This document shows, piece by piece, positions 16,648 to 22,328 of a DNA stretch of 24,019 nt. The stretch spans positions 1-24,019 of the forward strand of contig CANJPN010000015.1 in NCBI GenBank assembly GCA_947475855.1, given 5' to 3'. A program made the position numbers and the translations under genes. Within the stretch, counting starts at the first letter, position 1. Each line of letters begins with the position of its first letter. The notes beneath the pieces are model-generated. The model had not been told where the DNA came from. It did no database searches and worked only from the letters and a program-made list of their open reading frames with translations. This DNA comes from Bradyrhizobiaceae bacterium (GTDB taxonomy: Bacteria; Pseudomonadota; Alphaproteobacteria; Rhizobiales; Hyphomicrobiaceae).

Positions 16648-16649
16648 CA
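16633..16649. promoter_or_regulatory. Zur-box-like operator
   Basis: The 17 bases ACGTTATAGTGTAACCA match the general proteobacterial Zur pattern (ATGTTATA-N-TATAACAT, recalled from the literature) at 12 of 16 fixed positions. The inner half-sites GTTATA and TGTAAC are symmetric at 5 of 6 positions around one base. It overlaps the -10 box of the promoter candidate, as expected for repression by zinc-bound Zur. The downstream gene is a zinc-regulated ZrgA-type protein, which makes the match more than chance. Confidence 0.5.
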
Positions 16650-16715
16650 TCTCGGTTCGTACTTGAGGCTTCCGCCGAACTGTCCATTTCCTTACCATCA
16701 GCACGGAGAGCAATC

Positions 16716-17300
16716 ATGCGTGGCACCCTTTCCTTGGCCAGCCTGCTCGTGCTGTTCGCAGGCCCCGCCCTCGCCCAGCAACAACCCGATGAGCCGCAAC
16801 GCCAACTCGGCGCTCATGAACACGGCGCAGGCAAGCTCGGCATCGCCTTCGAGCGGCGCACGGTGGAGATGGAATTCGAGGTGCCGGCCAACGACATCGT
16901 CGGCTTCGAGCACACCGCCAAGACCGCCGAGCAGAAGCAGGCCGTCTCCCAGGCACGCGCGACGTTGGCAAAACCGCTCACCCTCATCAAGCTTCCGGAA
17001 GCCGCCGGCTGCAAGGTCGCGTCCAAGAGTGTCAAGCTCGTCGGCGGCGGTGCCCACGACCACGGCCACAGCCACGGAAAAGCCAGCCAGGCCAAAGCCA
17101 AAGAAGCCGAGGCTCACTCCGAATTCCACGCAGAATACAAGTTCACCTGCACCAAGCCCGAACTGATCCAGACGATCGAACTCGACTACTTCAAGAGCTT
17201 TCCGCGCGCGCAGAAACTCCAAATCACCATCATCGGCGACAAGGCCCAGACCAAGGTCGACGCCACCCGTGACAAGCCCCGCGTCGAGATAAAGCGTTAG
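16716..17300 (+). CDS. ZrgA-like (DUF2796) periplasmic histidine-rich zinc-binding protein
   Basis: This 194-residue secreted protein has a signal peptide ending PALA|QQQ. The mature start contains QLGAHEHGAGKLGIAF, the hallmark of DUF2796/ZrgA proteins, then FEVPANDIVGFEHTAKTAEQKQ, and a loop GGGAHDHGHSHGK rich in metal-binding His. The rest is a beta-domain ending TIELDYFKSFPRAQKL. ZrgA was described in Vibrio as part of a Zur-repressed zinc uptake locus, where it is thought to capture zinc in the periplasm. GGAGAG lies about 6 bases before the ATG. A Zur-like operator over the promoter supports zinc-starvation induction. No ZrgB-E transporter genes lie beside it; instead a GrdB-like gene follows 36 nt downstream. 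Confidence 0.88.
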   Translation: MRGTLSLASLLVLFAGPALAQQQPDEPQRQLGAHEHGAGKLGIAFERRTVEMEFEVPANDIVGFEHTAKTAEQKQAVSQARATLAKPLTLIKLPEAAGCKVASKSVKLVGGGAHDHGHSHGKASQAKAKEAEAHSEFHAEYKFTCTKPELIQTIELDYFKSFPRAQKLQITIIGDKAQTKVDATRDKPRVEIKR

Positions 17301-17336
17301 AACCCAAAGAGAGGCCCAAGAAAACGATCAGGCGCG

Positions 17337-18281
17337 ATGACCGCTTCCACCCCCGACATCGATCCTGCGGCTGCCTTCGGCTTCGCCCCGCCCGACGACG
17401 CACCGATTCCCTACCTCCAGCGTATCCGCGACTACTACGCAGGTCTCGGCTATGGTGCGCCCTACGTCTTCGCGCACTACGCGGACGCCCCCTTCACGCC
17501 GCTGACGAAGCCGCTATCGCAATCCCGCGTGGCGATCATCACCACCGCTGCGCCGTATCGCCCCGACGCCGGCGACCAAGGCCCCCGCGCGCCCTACAAC
17601 GCAGCCGCGAAATTCTATTCGGTCTATTCCGGCGACACCGGCCGGGACCACGACCTGCGCATTTCCCACATCGCCATCGACCGCGCGCACACCACAGCCG
17701 AAGACACCGGCGCCTATTTCCCGCTGCCAGCTCTACGCGACGCAGCACACCACGGCCGCATCGGCAGCGTCGCGCCACGCTTCCATGGCGCGCCGACCAA
17801 CCGCAGCCACCGTACCACACTCGAAACCGACGCCCCCGAGATCGTCGCGCGCGGCAAGGCCGACCGCGTCGACGCCGCGCTGCTCATACCCAACTGCCCC
17901 GTCTGCCATCAGACCGTCAGCCTCACCGCCCGAGCGCTCGAAGCAGCCGGCATCGCCACTGTCGTCATGGGCTGCGCGAAGGACATCGTCGAATGGGTCG
18001 GCGTGCCCCGGCTTATGTTCTCGGACTTCCCTCTGGGCAACGCCGCCGGCCGCCCCAACGACAAAGCCTCGCAGGCCGCCACCCTGGAACTTGCGCTGCG
18101 CGTTCTCGAGACGGCCCCCGGCCCGCGCACGACCGTGCAATCCCCCCAGCGTTGGAGCGACGATCCCACCTGGAAACTCGACTATTCCAACATCGCCCGG
18201 CTCTCCCCCGAAGAAATCACCCGCCGCCGCGCCGAGTTCGACAAGGGGAAAGAAATCGCAAAGGGCGTTCGGGGTGGGTGA
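17337..18281 (+). CDS. GrdB/PrdB-like (glycine/proline reductase selenoprotein B family) protein with Cys in place of Sec
   Basis: This 314-residue protein resembles the selenoprotein B family of glycine/sarcosine/betaine and D-proline reductases. Visible family features are PIPYLQRIRDYYAGLGYGAPYVFAHY, APFTPLTKPLSQSRVAIITTAA near the N-terminus, the ISHIAIDR strand, LPALRDAAHHGRIGSVAPRFHG, and the core DAALLIPNCPVCHQTVSLTARALE. The redox motif is C187-P-V-C190, both TGC codons with no in-frame TGA, so it is a cysteine homolog. The other clostridial reductase subunits (GrdA, GrdC/D) are not in the window, so the classical reaction is unlikely here and the real substrate is unknown. The CPVCH motif could bind metal or undergo thiol redox chemistry. 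It follows the ZrgA-like gene by 36 nt without a terminator, so it may share its zinc-responsive promoter. Its own ribosome site is weak. Confidence 0.78.
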   Translation: MTASTPDIDPAAAFGFAPPDDAPIPYLQRIRDYYAGLGYGAPYVFAHYADAPFTPLTKPLSQSRVAIITTAAPYRPDAGDQGPRAPYNAAAKFYSVYSGDTGRDHDLRISHIAIDRAHTTAEDTGAYFPLPALRDAAHHGRIGSVAPRFHGAPTNRSHRTTLETDAPEIVARGKADRVDAALLIPNCPVCHQTVSLTARALEAAGIATVVMGCAKDIVEWVGVPRLMFSDFPLGNAAGRPNDKASQAATLELALRVLETAPGPRTTVQSPQRWSDDPTWKLDYSNIARLSPEEITRRRAEFDKGKEIAKGVRGG

Positions 18282-18287
18282 ATAACC

Positions 18288-19133
18288 TTACAACCCGAAC
18301 TTCCCCCACATCGCGCGCGTCTCGATCGCCGACAGCGCGTCTTCCGCATCGACGAGCCCGCCCCCCATACCGCCGCCAAGCCGCTCGAATCCAGCCGGCG
18401 CACGCCGCAATCGTGACAGCAGCCCGCCGCCGCCGATCGGCACCGCCCTCAGCTCGACCTTGTCTCCGTGCAGTTGCCGCATCTTCGTACGCACGTCGGC
18501 GACTCCATCGATCAGCCCGAGATCCAGCGCCTTGGGCGCAGACCAGAACGCGCCGGAGAACAACTCGGCGTCAGGCGCGCGCAGCTTGCCGGCACGCCGA
18601 TCCTTCACGACGCCGATGAACACGTCGTGCACGTCCGCCTGCACACTCTTGATGCGCGCGATATCCTCGGCGTTTTCAGGCATGAACGCATCGAGCGCGT
18701 TCTTGTTGAGCCCGGCCGTGTAGACCCGCCGCTGGATGCCGAGCTTTTCGATCGCCTTGTCGAAACCGAACGACGAGAAGATCACGCCGATCGAGCCGAC
18801 GATCGACGATGGGTCCGCATAGATCTCGTCGCCTGCCACCGCGAGGTAGTAGCCCCCCGACGCCGCCACATCCTCGCAGAACACGTAGACCTTCTTTTTG
18901 TTTTCCTCAGCGAGCTGCCGGATGCGCTTGAACATCAGGCTCGACTGCACCGCAGAGCCCCCGGGACTGTTGATCACGAGCGCAACGCTCGGACATTTCG
19001 ACATCGTGAAGGCCTTCTCGATCGGCCCGGCCATCGAAGCCAGAGCAAGCCCTGGCCGCAGCGGCGACACCATGCCGATAGGGCCGCTGAGACGCAGCAC
19101 GGGAACGATCGGCTTACGGGAGAAAGGCCACAT
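18288..19133 (-). CDS. S49-family serine peptidase (SppA/SohB-like)
   Basis: This 281-residue protein is a single-domain (short) member of the S49 signal-peptide-peptidase family. Motifs are VINSPGGSAVQSS near 53-65, the nucleophile S92 in EDVAASGGYYLA, DPSSIVGSIGVI and the candidate general base K144 in TAGLNKNALDAF. A clear signal peptide or N-terminal membrane helix is not obvious, so location is uncertain; association with the inner membrane is expected from the family. It follows the methyltransferase gene on the same strand by about 80 nt. Its stop is only six bases from the stop of the convergent GrdB-like gene. The glycine-rich tail is specific to this protein. Confidence 0.9.
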   Translation of the reverse strand: MWPFSRKPIVPVLRLSGPIGMVSPLRPGLALASMAGPIEKAFTMSKCPSVALVINSPGGSAVQSSLMFKRIRQLAEENKKKVYVFCEDVAASGGYYLAVAGDEIYADPSSIVGSIGVIFSSFGFDKAIEKLGIQRRVYTAGLNKNALDAFMPENAEDIARIKSVQADVHDVFIGVVKDRRAGKLRAPDAELFSGAFWSAPKALDLGLIDGVADVRTKMRQLHGDKVELRAVPIGGGGLLSRLRRAPAGFERLGGGMGGGLVDAEDALSAIETRAMWGKFGL

Positions 19134-19212
19134 CAGCTATTGCTCTTTTTTGAATTACTTTTGAGGGCCGCCCGCTAGGGCTCGCGACTTCGAATGCCTA
19201 CTGCGTACTGCC

Positions 19213-19992
19213 TCACACTCGCAAGCCGGGCAGCATCGCGCCATCGCGCAACACGGCTTGCACATCAGGAAGGAAAGCGTTGCCCGTACCGTGCAGCACG
19301 AGCCCCGGCAGGATCTGCAACGGCGCGCGGCTGCCTTTGCGACCGGAAACGATGATGCGGTGCGCCCGTTCGCCTTCTCGCGGATGAATGGGCAGCACGC
19401 GGAGCGCACCAAATCTGGACCCGATCGCTGCCAGCACAATGCCCAGCGCATCGGCGCGATGAATGAGCGACATCACGGCATCAGCGGCCGCCGCCCGCGC
19501 CATAAACTTCATCCACGCTTCGAGGCTGCCAGCCTCCATCCCGAACGCCCCTGCCGCCACCTTGTCCTCGGGCAAGCGGTTGCGGCCATTTTCCAGATAA
19601 GGCGGATTGGCGATGACGACGTCGAACTTGGCTGGTGCTATTCCGTTCTCTGCGAGAACATGCGCCGGCCCGGTGAGATCCGTCTCCACGACACGCACGC
19701 GCCCGGTAAGACCATTGCGTACCACGTTTGCCTCAGCGAGCCTTGCCAACTGCGGCGCGACCTCGACCAGTACCCCCCGCGCGGCAGGGTAGCGCACCCC
19801 GAAGCAAAGACCCGCCGTCCCCACACCCGCCCCGGCATCGAGAAACCCCACGGGCGCATCTGGTTCGATCACGACCGATGCCGCCAGCAGCACCGCATCG
19901 AGGCCCGCGCGGAAACCTTTAGCCGGCTGCTCGATAAGTAGGCGCCCACCAAGGAAAACATCGACGGTAGTGTCAGCCCCCCCTTCGTTCAT
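19213..19992 (-). CDS. N6-adenine methyltransferase, TrmN6-like (tRNA1Val-type)
   Basis: This SAM-dependent methyltransferase has about 259 residues. The SAM-binding motif I is FLDAGAGVGTAGL (about 50-62), a later acidic VEV strand end binds the ribose, and the catalytic motif is N129-P-P-Y132, typical of N6-adenine amino-methylases. The N-terminal region (FLGGRLLIEQPAKGFRAGLDAVLLAA) matches the TrmN6/YfiC group, which methylates A37 of tRNA1Val. The true target (tRNA versus rRNA or protein glutamine) is inferred. The ATG at 19992 overlaps the stop of the DUF2007 gene (ATGA); an ATG at 20007 five codons earlier is less likely. Confidence 0.9.
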   Translation of the reverse strand: MNEGGADTTVDVFLGGRLLIEQPAKGFRAGLDAVLLAASVVIEPDAPVGFLDAGAGVGTAGLCFGVRYPAARGVLVEVAPQLARLAEANVVRNGLTGRVRVVETDLTGPAHVLAENGIAPAKFDVVIANPPYLENGRNRLPEDKVAAGAFGMEAGSLEAWMKFMARAAAADAVMSLIHRADALGIVLAAIGSRFGALRVLPIHPREGERAHRIIVSGRKGSRAPLQILPGLVLHGTGNAFLPDVQAVLRDGAMLPGLRV

Positions 19993-20213
19993 GCCGTCAG
20001 CAGCCATTCGCCCAGACCAGCTTCCGAAAGGACCGTCCGCGCCTGTTCAAGCTCGCCCGTAACGACCATCACTCGTCGCGGAAACATGCCGATCGCCCCT
20101 TCAAGCACGCTCATGTTGTCATCCACAACCATAACCAGAAGCCCCTCCGCCTCGAGCAGGGAGCGCGCCAATCCGACCACCACGGTATCGTTCGTCCGCA
20201 TCAGCTCCCGCAT
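19989..20213 (-). CDS. DUF2007-family small protein
   Basis: This 74-residue cytosolic protein starts MRELMRTND and contains VVVGLARSLLEAEGL, VVDDNMSVLEG and RRVMVVTGELEQARTVLSEAGL. That is the ferredoxin-like alpha/beta pattern of DUF2007, annotated as putative signal-transducing proteins with a PII-like fold. The reading frame extends to 20414, but that stretch overlaps the polyprenyl synthase gene and is not needed. Its stop overlaps the methyltransferase start, so the two are translationally coupled. It is divergent from the polyprenyl synthase, a neighbourhood conserved in Hyphomicrobiales. Function is unknown. Confidence 0.87.
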   Translation of the reverse strand: MRELMRTNDTVVVGLARSLLEAEGLLVMVVDDNMSVLEGAIGMFPRRVMVVTGELEQARTVLSEAGLGEWLLTA

Positions 20214-20258
20214 TCTAAACCCACGAACCTCCGCCCGCTGCGGCGAATTGCCGACCCA

Positions 20259-20286
20259 TTGCGAACCCGATACAGAACTATATCTT
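20259..20286 (+). promoter_or_regulatory. Candidate promoter for the polyprenyl synthase gene
   Basis: TTGCGA (20259-20264), a 16-nt spacer and TATCTT (20281-20286) lie in the divergent gap between DUF2007 and the synthase. This leaves a leader of about 25 nt before the GTG at 20317. Confidence 0.45.
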
Positions 20287-20316
20287 ATCCGGATGAAGCG
20301 AACCGAGGAAACACAC

Positions 20317-21327
20317 GTGGGAGTTGTCGTCCCGTTCGAAGAGCCCCGAGAGGCCTCCCTCCAGCCCCTGGTGGATCTGGTGGGCGAGGATATGGGTGAG
20401 GTTAACAGGATCATTCTCGATAAGGCCGTCTCTGACGTCGAGCTGATTCAGAAACTCGCCCACCACTTGATCGATTCCGGCGGCAAGCGCTTGCGGCCGA
20501 TGCTGACCATCGCTGCCGCCAAGCTCGTCGGCTACAAGGGCGAGGGTCACATCCGCCTCGCCGCTGCCGTCGAGTTCATGCACACCGCCACTCTGCTGCA
20601 CGACGACGTGGTCGACGACAGCGACTTTCGCCGGGGCAAGAAGGCCGCGCGCATCTTATGGGGCAACCAGGCGAGCGTGCTGGTGGGCGACTTTCTGCTG
20701 GGCCAGGCCTTCCGCATGATGGTCGATGTCGGCTCCCTGGCCGCCCTCAAAATTCTGTCGAACGCCTCCGCTGTGATAGCGGAAGGTGAAGTGATGCAGC
20801 TTGCTGCTTCCAAGAACATGGCGACGACCGAGGACGACTACCTCGCCATCATCAACGCCAAGACGGCGGCGCTTTTCTCCGCTGCGACCGAAGTCGGTGG
20901 CGCGATCGCAAATCGTCCCGCCGATGAGCAGGCCGCGATGAAGTCCTACGGCCGATCGCTCGGCATCGCCTTCCAGTTGGTCGATGACGCTCTCGACTAC
21001 TCCGGAGACAGCGCCCGACTGGGCAAGTCCGTGGGCGACGACTTCCGCGAAGGCAAGATTACGCTCCCCGTCATATTGTCGTATCGGCGCGGTTCGGAGG
21101 AAGAACGCGCATTCTGGCAGCGCACCCTCGTGCAAGGCGAGATCAACGACGCCGATCTGCCCCACGCAATCGCCTTGATGAAACGCCACAAAGCCATCGA
21201 GGCGACGCTAGACCGTGCCCGTCACTACGGCGCCATGGCACGGGACGCGCTCGGCCTGTTCCGCGACAGCGCGCCGAAGAAGGCGATGCTCGACGCCGTT
21301 ACATTCTGCATCGCCCGCGCCCACTGA
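20317..21327 (+). CDS. ispB: Trans-polyprenyl diphosphate synthase (octaprenyl/decaprenyl type)
   Basis: This 336-residue cytosolic prenyltransferase extends farnesyl diphosphate with isopentenyl diphosphate to make the ubiquinone side chain. Motifs are GGKRLRP (IPP binding), the first aspartate-rich motif LLHDDVVDDSDFRRG (D96-D100) and the second FQLVDDALDYSGD (D223-D227), plus GDDFREGKITLP. Chain length is not readable; in this order decaprenyl (Q10) is usual, so IspB here means the family, not a proven C40 product. The start is chosen as the GTG at 20317, because GAGGAA lies six bases upstream. An ATG at 20293 adds eight residues with a poor ribosome site. Upstream frame to 20086 overlaps DUF2007 antisense and is rejected. 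Confidence 0.93.
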   Translation: MGVVVPFEEPREASLQPLVDLVGEDMGEVNRIILDKAVSDVELIQKLAHHLIDSGGKRLRPMLTIAAAKLVGYKGEGHIRLAAAVEFMHTATLLHDDVVDDSDFRRGKKAARILWGNQASVLVGDFLLGQAFRMMVDVGSLAALKILSNASAVIAEGEVMQLAASKNMATTEDDYLAIINAKTAALFSAATEVGGAIANRPADEQAAMKSYGRSLGIAFQLVDDALDYSGDSARLGKSVGDDFREGKITLPVILSYRRGSEEERAFWQRTLVQGEINDADLPHAIALMKRHKAIEATLDRARHYGAMARDALGLFRDSAPKKAMLDAVTFCIARAH

Positions 21328-21465
21328 AGTCAACGCCGGGCGCCACTTGGCCCCGGGTTGAACGGGCGCTGCGGAACTCGCAGGAGTCTCGCGCGGAACT
21401 GCCGACCACGCACCGATCCGCCATTCTCATCCTCGCAACCCACCGGTTCCGAGGAGACATCAGCC

Positions 21466-21582
21466 ATGTCGTCAATCGCATCGATGCTCGGCCAGCTCGT
21501 GCTGACAGCAGGAATTTTTTCGCTCGTCCTGATTTCGACGGCTTTTTTGCTCGGCAGCCTCAGCCGAATCAGTCGACACTGA
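21466..21582 (+). CDS. Small one-helix membrane protein (38 residues)
   Basis: ATG at 21466 is preceded by GAGGAG about nine bases upstream. The product starts MSSIASMLGQ and carries a single hydrophobic helix (LVLTAGIFSLVLISTAFLL), ending GSLSRISRH with a basic tail. No family is recognised. It lies 138 nt after the polyprenyl synthase stop and 101 nt before a second tiny hydrophobic frame. Confidence 0.5.
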   Translation: MSSIASMLGQLVLTAGIFSLVLISTAFLLGSLSRISRH

Positions 21583-21683
21583 ACTTCGCTGTGCAAGAAC
21601 TTCCAGGATTTGTTCCCCAGGTAACTTTCTGGAAACCAAGATTACGGCAACCTGAATCTCACCAACCCCAAGGGAGAACCGCC

Positions 21684-21767
21684 ATGCTGATCGCCAGTCT
21701 CGTCATCGCACAGCTCACCGTTTCAGCCGCCGTCCTCGCCGTCATCAGCCTGCTCGACCGCCGCTGA
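21684..21767 (+). CDS. Very small one-helix membrane protein (27 residues)
   Basis: ATG at 21684 is preceded by a strong AGGGAGA ribosome site six bases away. The product MLIASLVIAQLTV...SLLDRR is almost entirely one hydrophobic helix with a charged DRR end. No family is recognised. It is followed 18 nt later by a GC-rich hairpin. The good ribosome site and helix-plus-basic-tail layout, shared with the upstream micro-protein, argue for real translation. Confidence 0.5.
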   Translation: MLIASLVIAQLTVSAAVLAVISLLDRR

Positions 21768-21785
21768 ACGCACCGTCGTCGGACG

Positions 21786-21816
21786 GATTACCCCGGCCAA
21801 TGAGCCGGGGGTAATC
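21786..21816. repeat. GC-rich hairpin after the micro-protein genes
   Basis: The arms GATTACCCCGGC and GCCGGGGGTAATC (one bulged G) flank a CAATGA loop. No T-run follows on the + strand, so it may be a weak or factor-assisted transcript end or an mRNA-stabilising hairpin for the 27-residue frame. Confidence 0.5.
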
Positions 21817-21838
21817 TGCCATCTGATCGGTCAAACGC

Positions 21839-21864
21839 GGCGGAAGACGCTTCGCTCTTCCGCC
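21839..21864 (-). terminator. Possible terminator after ybaB
   Basis: 9-bp arms GGCGGAAGA and TCTTCCGCC flank an 8-nt loop, 19 nt downstream of the ybaB stop. On the minus strand it is followed by GCGTTTGACC, a short T-run, so intrinsic termination is plausible but weak. Confidence 0.4.
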
Positions 21865-21883
21865 CTACGATCGAGCCCTACGT

Positions 21884-22204
21884 TCAAAATAGCTTCAGCC
21901 CCGGCGGTATCGGCAGCCCGCCCGTCAATTCCTGCATTTTCGACTGCATCTGGCTCTCGACTTTCGCTTTGGCGTCAGCCATCGCGGCAACGACCAGGTC
22001 CTCGACGATCTCGGCTTCTTCCGGTTTCATCAGCGACGGATCGATCTTGATTTCCTTCAGGTCGCCCTTGCCGGACAGCGTTACCTTGACGAGCCCGCCG
22101 CCCGCCTCACCGCCAATCTGGATTGCGGCAAGCTCCTCCTGCATGCGCTGTGCGCGCTCCTGCATTTGCTGAACCTGCTTCATCATGCCGAAGATGTCTT
22201 TCAT
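21884..22204 (-). CDS. ybaB: YbaB/EbfC-family nucleoid-associated protein
   Basis: This 106-residue DNA-binding protein shows the family pattern: an N-terminal MKDIFGMMKQVQQMQERAQRMQEEL helix, a GGEAGGGLVKVTLSGKGDLKEIKIDPSL beta-sheet and a C-terminal helix ending QELTGGLPIPPGLKLF. YbaB dimers bind DNA as nucleoid-associated proteins and are usually encoded directly after dnaX, as here. GGGAGG lies six bases before the ATG. recR, the common third member of this operon, does not follow: the next genes downstream are the oppositely oriented micro-proteins. The spacer to dnaX carries two copies of a dispersed palindrome. Confidence 0.95.
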   Translation of the reverse strand: MKDIFGMMKQVQQMQERAQRMQEELAAIQIGGEAGGGLVKVTLSGKGDLKEIKIDPSLMKPEEAEIVEDLVVAAMADAKAKVESQMQSKMQELTGGLPIPPGLKLF

Positions 22205-22225
22205 CGTGACCTCCCGATGGTCGAT

Positions 22226-22252
22226 GGTGTCAGACCCTCCGGGTCTGACACC
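22226..22252. repeat. Dispersed palindrome, copy 2
   Basis: A perfect inverted repeat with 12-bp arms GGTGTCAGACCC and GGGTCTGACACC around TCC, 21 bases upstream of the ybaB start. It lies in the opposite orientation to copies 1 and 3. Relative to copy 1, the third base pair of the stem is changed from C-G to T-A on both arms. Confidence 0.8.
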
Positions 22253-22297
22253 GGAAAGCAGGGGGAATTGTTAAGCAGCACAATAGCGGCGATTGCC

Positions 22298-22328
22298 AGG
22301 GTGTCTGACCCGGAGGGTCTGAAACCCT
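22298..22328. repeat. Dispersed palindrome, copy 3
   Basis: The arms AGGGTGTCTGACCC and GGGTCTGAAACCCT around GGA pair at 12 of 14 positions. The core matches copy 1 at 19 of 21 bases. The right arm runs into the stop codon of dnaX (22327-22329). Confidence 0.7.

Noticed and set aside
17895..17906. Selenocysteine in the GrdB-like protein
   Set aside because: Both redox positions are TGC codons, and the gene has no in-frame TGA before its stop.
20086..20316. N-terminal extension of the polyprenyl synthase
   Set aside because: It overlaps DUF2007 antisense, has no family similarity, and a GTG with GAGGAA six bases upstream explains the start.
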